From the NCBI GenBank assembly GCA_028281765.1, contig JANQJF010000111.1, forward strand, positions 62,001 through 126,000: 64,000 nucleotides of DNA, given 5' to 3'. The position numbers were made by a program, and so were the translations under genes. Shown here in pieces: positions 44,241 to 57,180 of the stretch. The notes below the pieces were generated by a model that saw nothing but the letters and a program-made list of their open reading frames with translations, ran no database searches and had not been told where the DNA came from. Source of the DNA: Planctomycetota bacterium. Lineage in GTDB: Bacteria; Planctomycetota; UBA1135; UBA2386. Position 1 is the first letter of the stretch, and each line of letters starts with the position of its first letter.

Positions 44241-47200
44241 ATGGCGACCACCGATCCCAGCCGGACCTCCGAAACCGCCACTACCCGGACGATCACCCTC
44301 GACGCGAACGAAGCCGTGGCGCGGGTGGCCTACCGCCTGAACGAGGTGATCGCGATCTACCCCATCACGCCGGCCTCTCCCATGGGGGAATCGGTCGACG
44401 CATGTTCGCAGCGCGGCCTCGCCAATCTCTGGGGCGACGTCCCTTCGGTCGTCGAGATGCAGAGCGAAGCCGGCGCGGCCGGCGCCATCCACGGCGCACT
44501 GCAGACCGGCGCGCTGGCGACGACCTTCACGGCGTCGCAGGGGCTGCTGCTGATGCTGCCCAACATGTTCAAGATCGCGGGCGAGCTTACGGCCGGCGTG
44601 ATTCACGTCGCCGCGCGCAGCGTCGCGACACACGCTCTGTCCATTTTCGGTGACCACAGCGACGTCATGGCGGTGCGCAGTTCGGGATACGCGATGCTGT
44701 GCGCCACCAATCCACAGGAAGCGCAGGACTTCGCGTTGATCGCGCAGAGCGCCGGCCTCCGAGGCCGGCTCCCGGTGCTGCACTTCTTCGACGGGTTCCG
44801 AACGTCACACGAGATCCGGCGAGTCGAGCCGCTGGACGACGACACGTATCGCGCGCTCGTCGATCCCGAACTCGTCGAGGCCCACCGCGCTCGCGGATTG
44901 ACGCCCGATCGGCCGGTGGTTCGAGGCACGGCGCAGAACCCCGACGTGTTCTTCCAGGCGAGGGAGGCGGTGTCGCCGTACTACGCCGCATTCCCGAGCG
45001 TCGTCGCCCGCGCGATGGAGCGATTCGCGGAGAGCACCGGGCGGAGGTATCGGCTGTTCGACTACGTCGGTCACCCGGAGGCCGAGCGCGTGGTCGTGCT
45101 CATGGGCTCCGGCTCCGACACGGCGCGAGAGACGATCGAACACCTAGTGGCGAGCGGCGAACGGGTCGGCGGCGTCATCGTGCGACTGTTCCGTCCATTC
45201 GACACGCGTGCGTTCGTCGACGCGATTCCGAAGACCGCACGCCACGTCGCGGTGCTGGATCGCACGAAGGAGCCGGGCGCGCCGGGCGAGCCGCTCTACC
45301 AGGACGTCGTCACGGCGCTCGCCGAAGAGCAGCCGCGTGACCAGCGCCCCGACGTCATCGGCGGTCGCTACGGACTCTCTTCCAAGGAGTTCACCCCCGC
45401 GATGCTCACGGCCGTGTTCCGCGAGCTCGAACGGGATCGACCGAGGAACCACTTCACGGTCGGCATCACCGACGACACGTCCGGCTCGAGCCTCGACTGG
45501 GATCGTGGCATGCGCATCGATACTGACCCCGACGTCGTGCGCGCAGTGTTCTTCGGGCTCGGCTCCGACGGCACGGTCGGCGCGAACAAGCAGACGATCA
45601 AGATCATCGGCGAACGCACCGGTGACCATGTGCAGGGCTACTTCGTCTACGACTCGAAGAAGGCCGGAGCCGTCACGGTGTCCCATCTCCGGTTCGGCCC
45701 GCGTCCGATCCGCTCCGCATACTTGATCGAAGACGGCACCGCGGACTTCGTCGGAGTCCACAACACGCGATTCCTCGAACGTTACGAAGTGTTCCGGCAC
45801 GCCCGTCCGGGAGCCACGGTCCTGCTCAACTCGCCGTGGGAACCCACCGAGGTGCTGGCACGGCTGCCTCGCGAACTGCGTCAGGAGGCGACCGTAAAGC
45901 AGCTCGAGATCTGGACGGTCGATGCAAACGGGATCGCCGCGGAGGCAGGACTCGGCCGACGCATCAACACGGTCATGCAGGCGTGCTTCTTCGAGCTCAG
46001 CGACGTCATGCCCAAGGACGACGCGCTCGCGGCGATCCGCGCCTCGATTCGCAAGACGTATGGCAAACGAGGCGACCACGTCGTCGAGCAGAACCTCGCG
46101 GCCCTCGACGCCTCGATCGCCGGACTGAAGCGCGTGCCGATGGAGACAACCTCGAACGGCAATGCACCACGAAGCCCGTTCGTCGCCGCGGACGCACCCC
46201 AATTCGTGCGCGACGTCACGGCACAGATCCTCGCCGGCCGCGGCGACGAGCTGCCGGTCGGCGCGATGCCGGTCGACGGCACGTTCCCGACCGGGACCGC
46301 ACGCTTCGAGAAGCGCGGGATCGCGACGGAGGTCCCCGAGTGGGATCGCGATCTCTGTATCCAGTGCGCCAAGTGCGCGATCGTCTGCCCGCACGCGGCG
46401 ATCCGGCTCAAGGTGTTCGAGCCCGCGGCGCTCGAGAACGCGCCGACGGAGTTCGAGAGCGCCGAGTTCCGTGGTTCCGAGTTCCGGGGCTCCGATTTGC
46501 AGGACGTGCGCACGACGATCCAGGTCGCGCCGGACGACTGCACCGGTTGCGAACTCTGCGTGCACGTGTGCCCGGCCAAGGACAAATCGGACCCGCGCCA
46601 CAAGGCGATCGACATGACCGCCGTCGCGCCCCGGCTCGAACGCGAACGCCGCAACTTCGAGTTCTTCCTCGAGATCCCCGAGCTCGACCGAACCGTGATC
46701 GACCCGAGCAGCGTGCGCGGCTCGCAGATGCTCGAGCCGCTGTTCGAGTTCTCCGGCGCATGCGGCGGATGCGGTGAGACTCCCTACCTCAAGCTTCTGA
46801 CACAGCTGTTCGGGGACCGACTGCTCGTCGCCAACGCGACCGGGTGCTCCTCGATCTACGGCGGTAACCTGCCGACGACGCCGTGGACGACGAACGCGGA
46901 GGGTCGAGGCCCCGCGTGGAGCAACTCCCTGTTCGAGGACGCCGCAGAGTTCGGTCTCGGATTCCGGCTGACGCTCGACGAGCAGCGCGCGAACGCGACG
47001 CGGATGCTCCAGCAGATGTCGCGGATCGTCGGCGACGAGCTCGCGCGAGAGATTCTCGCGAGCGAGCAGCACGACGAAGCGGACTACCGCGAGCAGCGAG
47101 TGCGTATCGCGGAGCTGCGAGCGCGACTGAAAGCCTTCGACTCGCCCGAAGCGCGGCACCTCGACTCGGTCGCCGAGTCCCTGGTTCGGAAGAGCACGTG

Positions 47201-47855
47201 GGTCGTCGGCGGCGACGGCTGGGCGTACGACATCGGCTTCGGCGGACTCGACCACGCCCTCGCGTCGGGCCGCGACATCAACATCCTGGTGCTCGACACG
47301 GAGGTCTACTCGAACACCGGGGGCCAAATGTCCAAGTCGACGCCACGCGCGGCCGTCGCGAAGTTCGCGGCTGCCGGCAAGCCGAACGCGAAGAAGGACA
47401 TCGGCATGATCGCGATGGCGCACGACCACGTGTACGTCGCGCAGATCGCGATGGGCGCGAGCGACAAGCAGACGGTGCGCGCGCTCGTCGAGGCGGATCG
47501 CTACCCCGGCCCGTCGCTGATCATCGCCTACAGCCACTGCATCGCGCACGGTATCCACATGGCGGACGGCATGGTGCACCAGAAGCTCGCCGTCGACTGC
47601 GGTCACTGGCCGCTCTATCGCTACGACCCGTCGCGACAGGACCGAGGCGAGAACCCGCTGCAGCTCGACTCGCGCGCACCGCGCATTCGGTTCGAGCGCT
47701 TCGCAGAGCGGGAGTCACGGTTCCACATGCTGACCCGCAGTCATCCGAAGACCGCCAAACGACTCCAGGCGCAGACCCAGAAGGACATCGACGCGCGCTG
47801 GAACGTGCTCCGTCAGATGGCCGAGATGAAGTTCGACGAGGAGAAGAAGCGATGA
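44241..47855 (+). CDS. nifJ: Pyruvate:ferredoxin (flavodoxin) oxidoreductase
   Basis: A 1204-residue single-chain enzyme that oxidises pyruvate to acetyl-CoA and CO2 while reducing ferredoxin or flavodoxin. Domain order is the usual one: domain I with EVIAIYPITPASPMGE and TTFTASQGLLLMLPN, domain II with MGSGSDTA, the gamma part with GLGSDGTVGANKQTIK, two ferredoxin-type clusters CIQCAKCAIVCPHAAI (from about residue 704) and CTGCELCVHVCPAKDK (about 767), and the TPP domain CGGCGETPYLKLL then NATGCSSIYGG and VLDTEVYSNTGGQ. The ATG at 44241 matches family N-termini. It overlaps the following DHODH-like gene as ATGA, so electron flow to or from that protein is plausible. Confidence 0.95.
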   Translation: MATTDPSRTSETATTRTITLDANEAVARVAYRLNEVIAIYPITPASPMGESVDACSQRGLANLWGDVPSVVEMQSEAGAAGAIHGALQTGALATTFTASQGLLLMLPNMFKIAGELTAGVIHVAARSVATHALSIFGDHSDVMAVRSSGYAMLCATNPQEAQDFALIAQSAGLRGRLPVLHFFDGFRTSHEIRRVEPLDDDTYRALVDPELVEAHRARGLTPDRPVVRGTAQNPDVFFQAREAVSPYYAAFPSVVARAMERFAESTGRRYRLFDYVGHPEAERVVVLMGSGSDTARETIEHLVASGERVGGVIVRLFRPFDTRAFVDAIPKTARHVAVLDRTKEPGAPGEPLYQDVVTALAEEQPRDQRPDVIGGRYGLSSKEFTPAMLTAVFRELERDRPRNHFTVGITDDTSGSSLDWDRGMRIDTDPDVVRAVFFGLGSDGTVGANKQTIKIIGERTGDHVQGYFVYDSKKAGAVTVSHLRFGPRPIRSAYLIEDGTADFVGVHNTRFLERYEVFRHARPGATVLLNSPWEPTEVLARLPRELRQEATVKQLEIWTVDANGIAAEAGLGRRINTVMQACFFELSDVMPKDDALAAIRASIRKTYGKRGDHVVEQNLAALDASIAGLKRVPMETTSNGNAPRSPFVAADAPQFVRDVTAQILAGRGDELPVGAMPVDGTFPTGTARFEKRGIATEVPEWDRDLCIQCAKCAIVCPHAAIRLKVFEPAALENAPTEFESAEFRGSEFRGSDLQDVRTTIQVAPDDCTGCELCVHVCPAKDKSDPRHKAIDMTAVAPRLERERRNFEFFLEIPELDRTVIDPSSVRGSQMLEPLFEFSGACGGCGETPYLKLLTQLFGDRLLVANATGCSSIYGGNLPTTPWTTNAEGRGPAWSNSLFEDAAEFGLGFRLTLDEQRANATRMLQQMSRIVGDELAREILASEQHDEADYREQRVRIAELRARLKAFDSPEARHLDSVAESLVRKSTWVVGGDGWAYDIGFGGLDHALASGRDINILVLDTEVYSNTGGQMSKSTPRAAVAKFAAAGKPNAKKDIGMIAMAHDHVYVAQIAMGASDKQTVRALVEADRYPGPSLIIAYSHCIAHGIHMADGMVHQKLAVDCGHWPLYRYDPSRQDRGENPLQLDSRAPRIRFERFAERESRFHMLTRSHPKTAKRLQAQTQKDIDARWNVLRQMAEMKFDEEKKR

Positions 47856-48844
47856 CGTCACTCGCCAGCCGGTATCTCGGACTCGAACTCCGTAGCCCAC
47901 TCGTCCCGTCCGCGTCCCCGCTCTCGCGGGAGCTCGACGACATCAAGACGATGGAGGACTGCGGCGCAGGCGCGATCGTCCTCTACTCTCTGTTCGAAGA
48001 GCAGATCCGCAACGACACGGCCGCGTTCTACGCGCACAAGGACCAGGGTTCGCTCAGTCACGGCGAAGCGACCGACTACTTGCCGGAGCCCGACAGCTAT
48101 GCCATCGGCCCGCACGAGTACCTCGATCACATCGCTGCCGCGAAGAGCGCGATCGACATCCCGCTGATCGCGAGCCTCAACGCCGATCACGTGGGCACGT
48201 GGGTCGAGTACGCAGATCTGTGCGCACGCGCCGGCGCCGACGCACTCGAGCTCAACATCTACAAGCTCGCGATGGACCCGACGGAGTCGGGGACCGAAGT
48301 CGAACAGGAGTACGTCGACATCGTGCGGGAAGTCGCGAAGAGCACGAGCCTCCCGGTCACGGTCAAGATCGGCCCGTACTTCTCCTCGCTCGGACACACG
48401 TCGCGGAAGCTCGTGTCCGCAGGCGCCGCCGGACTGGTCCTCTTCAATCGGTTCTACCAGCCGGACATCGACCTCGAGGAACTCGAAGTCGTGCCGGACC
48501 TCAAGCTGTCGAACCCGTACGAGAGCCGGCTCGCGATGCGCTGGATCGCGCTGCTGTGCGGCCGCGTCGACTGCTCCCTCGCGGCGACGACCGGCGTGCA
48601 GTCCGGTCACGACGCGCTCAAGCTGATCGCCGCGGGAGCGGACGTGATCCTGCTCGCCTCCGAGCTCATCCGTCACGGCATCGACCGCCTCGCCGCGATC
48701 GAGAGCGAGATGGTCACGTGGCTCGAAGAGAACGAGTACGAGTCGCTCGACCAACTGCGTGGCAGCATGAGTCACCGGACGTGCCCGGACCCGTCGGCGT
48801 TCGAGCGGACGAACTACATGAAGGCCCTGCTACGCTACATGTAG
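47852..48844 (+). CDS. Dihydroorotate dehydrogenase-like flavoprotein
   Basis: A 330-residue TIM-barrel protein related to class 1 dihydroorotate dehydrogenases and the PreA group. It begins SRYLGLELRSPLVPSASPL, has IPLIASLNAD, ADALELNIY, VTVKIGPYFSS, GLVLFNRFYQPDID, and the phosphate-binding TTGVQSGHDALKLIAAGAD. The lysine and Asn residues used for FMN in the family are in LELNIYK and VTVKIG. A true pyrD role is less likely because the catalytic loop is not conserved as usual. Association with the pyruvate oxidoreductase gene (ATGA overlap) is recurrent in bacteria. Confidence 0.85.
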   Translation: MTSLASRYLGLELRSPLVPSASPLSRELDDIKTMEDCGAGAIVLYSLFEEQIRNDTAAFYAHKDQGSLSHGEATDYLPEPDSYAIGPHEYLDHIAAAKSAIDIPLIASLNADHVGTWVEYADLCARAGADALELNIYKLAMDPTESGTEVEQEYVDIVREVAKSTSLPVTVKIGPYFSSLGHTSRKLVSAGAAGLVLFNRFYQPDIDLEELEVVPDLKLSNPYESRLAMRWIALLCGRVDCSLAATTGVQSGHDALKLIAAGADVILLASELIRHGIDRLAAIESEMVTWLEENEYESLDQLRGSMSHRTCPDPSAFERTNYMKALLRYM

Positions 48845-48920
48845 GCGCCACGACGAGCCGCCGTCACAGACGACACCGGAAGTTGAATCCGCCGGCCGAC
48901 AAGACGCGAAACGCTCGTCG

Positions 48921-49565
48921 ATGAGACTTTCCCTCCCCTCCCTCCCCTCCCTCGCCTTGCTCGCCTTGCTCGCCGCCCTCGGCGCCTGCTCGGCCTCCTC
49001 CGACGCCTCGACTCCCGACGACTCCATGCCCGACCAGAACCCCGAAACGGTGGCTTCCGCGCCCGCCGGTGAATCCACGCCGACGGAAGCCGGCTTCTAC
49101 GCCCTGCAGACCAACTCGCTCGAAGGCGAAGCATTCGATCTCGGGCAGCTCAAGGGCCGCGTATCCCTAGTCGTCAACGTCGCGAGCCGCTGCGGCTACA
49201 CCCGGCAGTACGCCGGCCTGCAGAGCCTCCACGCGGAACTTCAGGACAGCGGCTTCCAGGTGCTCGGCTTCCCCTCGAACGACTTCGGCGGACAAGAGCC
49301 CGGCTCGGCCGCGGAGATCCGCGAGTTCTGCACCTCGAACTATTCGGTGGAGTTTCCGATGTTCGAGAAGGTCGCGACGAAGGGTGCCGACCAGTCACCG
49401 GTCTACGCCAAGCTCGCCGAGATGGCCGACGGCGCGACGCCGAACTGGAACTTCTGCAAGTATCTCGTCGGCAAGGACGGGCAGGTGATCGGCTTCTGGA
49501 AGTCGTCGACCGCTCCGGATTCGGCGGAGCTGCGCGCGGCGATCCGGAAGGCCCTCGACGCCTGA
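48921..49565 (+). CDS. Lipoprotein glutathione peroxidase
   Basis: A 214-residue thiol peroxidase with a lipobox LGAC (Cys23) behind a Leu-rich signal, then a ~30-residue Pro/Ser linker. The peroxidase domain has the peroxidatic Cys91 in VASRCGYTRQY, Gln125 in GGQEPG, and Trp176 with Asn177 in NWNFCKYL, the Cys-type tetrad. A possible resolving Cys137 lies in FCTSN. The thioredoxin-dependent type is more probable than glutathione use. Being lipid-anchored, it should act on peroxides outside the cytoplasm, while most homologues are cytosolic. Confidence 0.9.
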   Translation: MRLSLPSLPSLALLALLAALGACSASSDASTPDDSMPDQNPETVASAPAGESTPTEAGFYALQTNSLEGEAFDLGQLKGRVSLVVNVASRCGYTRQYAGLQSLHAELQDSGFQVLGFPSNDFGGQEPGSAAEIREFCTSNYSVEFPMFEKVATKGADQSPVYAKLAEMADGATPNWNFCKYLVGKDGQVIGFWKSSTAPDSAELRAAIRKALDA

Positions 49566-49678
49566 TCGAGCGAACACGCGACGTCACCGACGAGACCCGC
49601 GTCTCATCAAGGCGGAATCCCAAATGAGACGACGGGACGGCTGGGCACATCGCCCGACGACGGTCGGGCTCGACCGCC

Positions 49679-50248
49679 ATGTCAGAGACCTGCCACGTCG
49701 CACCCAACCCGGACACGGAATTCGCCGAACCACTCCGATCGTTACGCGAGCGTGTCGATCGCCAGGGCGATCCCGACGCGCTCGCGATCGTGCTGTTCAG
49801 CGGTGAGCTCGACAAGCTCCTGGCCGCGTTCGTGATCGCGACCGGCGCCGCTGCCAGCGGCATGCGCGTCTCGCTGTTTTGCACGTTTTGGGGCACGGCC
49901 GCCCTGAAGAAGGATCGCAAGCAGGCTCACGGCAAGACGATCGTCGAGCGCATGTTCGGCTGGATGCTCCCCGGAGGAGCACACCGGCAGCGCCTCTCGA
50001 AGCTCGACTTCGGCGGGTTCGGCCGCAAGCTCATGGCCCGGGAAATGCAGAAGAAGGGCATCCCCGACCTCAACGCGCTGATCGAGATCGCGAGAGAAAC
50101 CGGCGTGCGCCTGCACGTCTGCGAGATGTCGATGCACCTCATGGGCATCCGCGACGAGGAGCTCATCGACTACCCGGATCGCTCGAGCTGTGGCGTCGCA
50201 CAGTTCCTCGAGATCTCGTCCCGAGCCGGAACGACCCTGTTCATCTGA
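49679..50248 (+). CDS. DsrE-family sulfur-relay-like protein
   Basis: A 189-residue protein of the DsrE/DsrF/DrsH superfamily: [36 protein letters not shown], then [15 protein letters not shown] and [10 protein letters not shown]. Cys residues in FCTFW, HVCEM and SSCG are candidate persulfide carriers. The central insert around the [17 protein letters not shown] segment is typical of the membrane-associated DsrE group. It lies 14 bp upstream of the tusA-like gene and probably works with it in sulfur transfer. Confidence 0.85.
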   Translation: MSETCHVAPNPDTEFAEPLRSLRERVDRQGDPDALAIVLFSGELDKLLAAFVIATGAAASGMRVSLFCTFWGTAALKKDRKQAHGKTIVERMFGWMLPGGAHRQRLSKLDFGGFGRKLMAREMQKKGIPDLNALIEIARETGVRLHVCEMSMHLMGIRDEELIDYPDRSSCGVAQFLEISSRAGTTLFI

Positions 50249-50262
50249 TCAAGCGAGGAGCG

Positions 50263-50502
50263 ATGAAGGAATTCGACCTGAAGGGAATCCGCTGCCCCAT
50301 ACCGATCGTGGAGCTGAGCCGGATCGTCCAGCAGCTCGACCCGGAAGAGGAGTTCCGGGTTCTCGCGACCGATCCGGCCTTCCAACTCGACGTCGAGGCG
50401 TGGTGTCGCCGCACGGGCCACGAGCTCGTGTCGCGGAGCCAGGAGGGCGACGTGCTGTCCGCGGAGATCCGGGTCCGAACGGACGAGCCGGCACGCCGAT
50501 GA
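50263..50502 (+). CDS. tusA: TusA/SirA-family sulfur carrier
   Basis: A 79-residue protein with the CPxP motif at Cys11 ([13 protein letters not shown]) and the beta-alpha-beta TusA fold ([27 protein letters not shown]). The Cys carries sulfur as a persulfide in known homologues. AAGCGAGGAG just upstream is a strong ribosome site. Its stop overlaps the ATG of the hybrid histidine kinase gene (ATGA), linking the carrier to a sensor. Confidence 0.9.
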   Translation: MKEFDLKGIRCPIPIVELSRIVQQLDPEEEFRVLATDPAFQLDVEAWCRRTGHELVSRSQEGDVLSAEIRVRTDEPARR

Positions 50503-52394
50503 ACTTCGACGCCGACCGCTTCCGGAGACTGCGCGACGAGGTCGCGTCCCAGCTGCCGCCGGCGGAATCGGAAGGCGTGCTGTCCGAACTCGATGACCTG
50601 ATCGATTCGGCGACCCGGCTCGCGCTGGAGACGGGCAAGGTCTCATCCGCGCAGGCCGATGCCCTGGTCAACTCTGCGCTGATGATGGCCGAACTCGAGG
50701 CAGCGAAGACCAGGCTCGAGGAGGAAGCGGGCCTTCGTGCACGAGCAGAGGCGATGTTTCGCTCGGTCGTGGAGGGGACCGCGCGCGGCACTGGCCAACG
50801 GTTCTTGGGGCTGTTGACCCAACACCTCGCGCACGCCGTCGGCGGGCGCTTCGCAATCGTCGGTCGCGTGCTACCACCCGAGAACGAGCGAGTTCGCGTG
50901 CTCGCTGCGTGGGCCGGAGACGGCCCTGCGGACACGTTCGAGTACGAGCTCGCCGGGTCGCCCTGCGAGCGCGCGTGCGAAGGACAAGTCTGCTTCTACG
51001 CGAACGACGTGCAGACGAAGTTCCCCGAGGACAAGCTCCTGGTGGACATGGGGGTGCATTCGTACCTCGGGACGCCACTCTTCGACGCCTCCGGGTCGCT
51101 GATCGGAATCATCGCCGTGCTGGGCGAGCGCGCGCTCGACGAGGTAGATCTCGCCAGCTCCGTGCTCGAAGTCTTCGCGGTCCGCGCCGCGGCAGAGCTG
51201 GAGCGAGCGATGTTCGACTCGGAGATGCAGGCTGCGCGGAGTTCGGCGGAGCAGGCGAGCCAGGCCAAGAGCCGATTCCTCGCCAAGATGAGTCATGAGA
51301 TCCGCACCCCGCTCAACGGCGTTCTCGGAACCTCCGAGATCCTGACGGCGACCGAGCTGGACGACTCACAACGGGAACTCGTCGACATCATCCGTGACGC
51401 GGGCGGCAACCTCCTGTCGATCGTCAACGACGTCCTGGACCTGTCGAAGGTCGAGGCTGGGAAGATCTCGATCGAGGCGGCCCCGTTCGATGTCCGAGAG
51501 CAGGCGTCGAACGTCGTGCGACTCCTGCGTCCCCGCGCGGAACAGAAGAGCCTGCAGCTCACGCTGCGGATCGACGATGATCTCCCGCCGAGGGTGCTGG
51601 GAGATGCGGCGCGCGTGCGCCAGGTCCTCACCAACTTCCTCGGTAACGCGGTGCGCTACACGGATGCCGGAGCAATCGAGGTGCGCGTGCAGCGGGACGC
51701 GACGATCTCCGACGGTGTCCGTATCGAAGTGCGGGACACCGGTCCGGGGATTCCCGAGTCGTGCCGAGAACGCATCTTCGAAAGCTTCGAGCAAGTCGCG
51801 GAGACCGCGAACGGCGCCGGCGGCACGGGGCTCGGACTGTCGATCGCTCGCCAGCTCGTCGAGATGATGCGCGGCGAACTCGGTGTCGAGAGCGAGATAG
51901 GCATCGGCAGCACGTTCTGGGCGACCATTCCGCTGCCCTGCGTTTCCGACACGCCAGGGGCCGAAGGGCGCGACGAGGTGGCCGACCCGCCGACGCCCGA
52001 GCGCCGCTGGCCAGGCCTCCGAGTCCTGGTCGCGGAGGACAACCGTGTCAATCAACTCGTCGCGTCCCGCCTGCTCGGCGCGCTGGGCTGCGAAGTCGAA
52101 CTCGTGGACGACGGCGAGGCGGCCATCGGGGCGGTGCAGAACCAAGACTTCGACATCGTGTTCATGGACAGCCAGATGCCGAAGCTCGACGGGATCGAGG
52201 CCACGAAGCGGATCCGAGCCGATGCGAGCCTCACGCATCTACCGATCGTGTCCCTGTCCGCGAACGCGTTCGCCGAGCACAAGGACACCTGCCTCGCGGT
52301 CGGTATGGACGACGCCATCGACAAGCCGGTGAGCCGCGACGACCTCGAGGCGGTCCTGGCACGATGGTGCGCCTCGCGTCAGCGGCCCGCGTGA
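50499..52394 (+). CDS. GAF-domain hybrid sensor histidine kinase
   Basis: A 631-residue soluble sensor. Residues ~1-85 are helical with a coiled coil. A GAF domain spans ~90-235 and contains the Cys-bearing [15 protein letters not shown]. HisKA has [10 protein letters not shown] with phospho-acceptor His266. The HATPase domain has the N box ([13 protein letters not shown]), G1 (VRDTGPGIP) and G2 ([13 protein letters not shown]). A receiver domain at ~505-625 has acceptor Asp557 ([11 protein letters not shown]) and EDN residues in [12 protein letters not shown]. No membrane segment is present. The overlap with tusA suggests it senses or responds to sulfur or redox state, which is inference. 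Confidence 0.9.
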   Translation: MNFDADRFRRLRDEVASQLPPAESEGVLSELDDLIDSATRLALETGKVSSAQADALVNSALMMAELEAAKTRLEEEAGLRARAEAMFRSVVEGTARGTGQRFLGLLTQHLAHAVGGRFAIVGRVLPPENERVRVLAAWAGDGPADTFEYELAGSPCERACEGQVCFYANDVQTKFPEDKLLVDMGVHSYLGTPLFDASGSLIGIIAVLGERALDEVDLASSVLEVFAVRAAAELERAMFDSEMQAARSSAEQASQAKSRFLAKMSHEIRTPLNGVLGTSEILTATELDDSQRELVDIIRDAGGNLLSIVNDVLDLSKVEAGKISIEAAPFDVREQASNVVRLLRPRAEQKSLQLTLRIDDDLPPRVLGDAARVRQVLTNFLGNAVRYTDAGAIEVRVQRDATISDGVRIEVRDTGPGIPESCRERIFESFEQVAETANGAGGTGLGLSIARQLVEMMRGELGVESEIGIGSTFWATIPLPCVSDTPGAEGRDEVADPPTPERRWPGLRVLVAEDNRVNQLVASRLLGALGCEVELVDDGEAAIGAVQNQDFDIVFMDSQMPKLDGIEATKRIRADASLTHLPIVSLSANAFAEHKDTCLAVGMDDAIDKPVSRDDLEAVLARWCASRQRPA

Positions 52395-52403
52395 CCCCGG
52401 GGC

Positions 52404-52418
52404 CCAGGCGATGCCTGG
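52404..52418 (+). terminator. Short hairpin after the histidine kinase gene
   Basis: CCAGGC, three-base loop, GCCTGG: a 6-bp perfect stem ten bases past the stop codon, without a T tract. It may be a weak terminator. Confidence 0.25.
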
Positions 52419-52474
52419 AAGTTCGCCCGGCCCCACAATGGTAAAAATCCACGCGAGTTCCGCCCCCCGAGCAC

Positions 52475-52495
52475 GTGATGCCCCCACGGCATCAC
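52475..52495 (+). promoter_or_regulatory. Inverted repeat upstream of carB
   Basis: GTGATGCC, five-base loop, GGCATCAC: a perfect 8-bp stem in the 258-bp gap between the histidine kinase and carB. It lies 158 bp before the carB ATG. It could be a terminator of the upstream unit or part of a carB leader; no T tract is present. The rest of the gap shows nothing recognisable. Confidence 0.3.
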
Positions 52496-52652
52496 CCCCG
52501 GAACCGCCGGAGGCATCGGCCGAGCGTCGTGGTGAATGCGCTGGATCGGAACCCAAGTCGATACCCTCCGGAGGTCGGGAGCCCACAGCCCTACCCGGGT
52601 GGGAATTCCCTCGCGCACCGATTCGTGTTTTGCTCTTATCCCGCCCGCTCCC

Positions 52653-55949
<3,297 letters not shown>

Positions 55950-57180
55950 CTTCGCGACCACCGTTGCGAACTTCTGCCTGCGAGACTACTCCGCGCCCGA
56001 GTCGAACGTCCGAGCCTCGTTCCCCGAGACCGATCTCTGGAAGTCCGTCGTCGCCGCCGGCACCGACCCGTGGCTCGATACCGGTGACATCGAGGCCATC
56101 CACCGCCTGTGGACCAAAGAGTTTACGGCGCTGACGACGAACAACACGCTGCTCAACAAGGAGGTCCAAAAGGGCATCTACGACGAGCTCGTCCCCGAAG
56201 CGGCCAAGATGCTGCGGGAGGCCAACCCGGAGATCACCGAGCAGCAGGTCGTCCTCGAGGTCGCGTTCATCCTCAACGCGGTGCACGGCCTCAAGCTCGT
56301 CTCGCACTTCGACGCGGACGTCAGCGTCGAACTACACACCGACCTCGCGAACGATTCGGAAGCGAGCTACCAGTACGGCAAGCGCTTCGCCGCGATCGAG
56401 CCGAATCGTTTCATCGTCAAGGTTCCGCTGACCCCGGCCGGACTCGTCGCAGCGCGGCGACTCTCGGACGACGGCATCCGCATCAACTTCACGCTCGGCT
56501 TCTCCGCACGCCAGAACTACACGATCGCGAAGCTCGCGCAGCCGATTTGGTGCAACGTGTTCATGGGCCGACTCAACGCGTTCGTGAAGGACAACGGCCT
56601 CGGCGACGGCGTCAACGTCGGCGAGAAAGCGACGCTCGCGAGTCAGCGCATGCTGCGCGACTCTGGCTCGAAGACCAAGCAGATCGGCGCTTCCATCCGC
56701 AACGGTCAACAGGTCGCCGACATGATCGGCCTCGATACGCTGACGATTCCTACCGGCGCCGCCGAGGAATTCGCCGGGTCGAACCCGAACGTCAAGGACG
56801 GCACGTCGGCCGATCCGTCGGTCGACCTCGACCCGTCGGCCAACGCCAACCAGATCAACGTGTTCTGGGACGTCCCGGAGTCGTTCAAGCAGAAGGTCGA
56901 CACGGTCGCGATCCAGGACTTCACGTCCGGCAACGGCGACGACATCCGCGAAGCGCTCGGCGACCTGTTCCCCACGCTGACCGACGAAGATCGCGCCCGC
57001 GTCCTCGCCGAGTCCAAGATCCCGAAGGCGACGTCGTGGCAGTCGAAGGTCGACGCCGCCGAAGCGAGCTGGGACGGCATGCTGACGGAAGCCGCGCTGC
57101 AGAGCTTCGCGGCGGACCAGAAGGATCTCGACGACCGGATTCGTCGGTTCCTCTGAGCGCCCGCGCCCATAGCACGCCCG

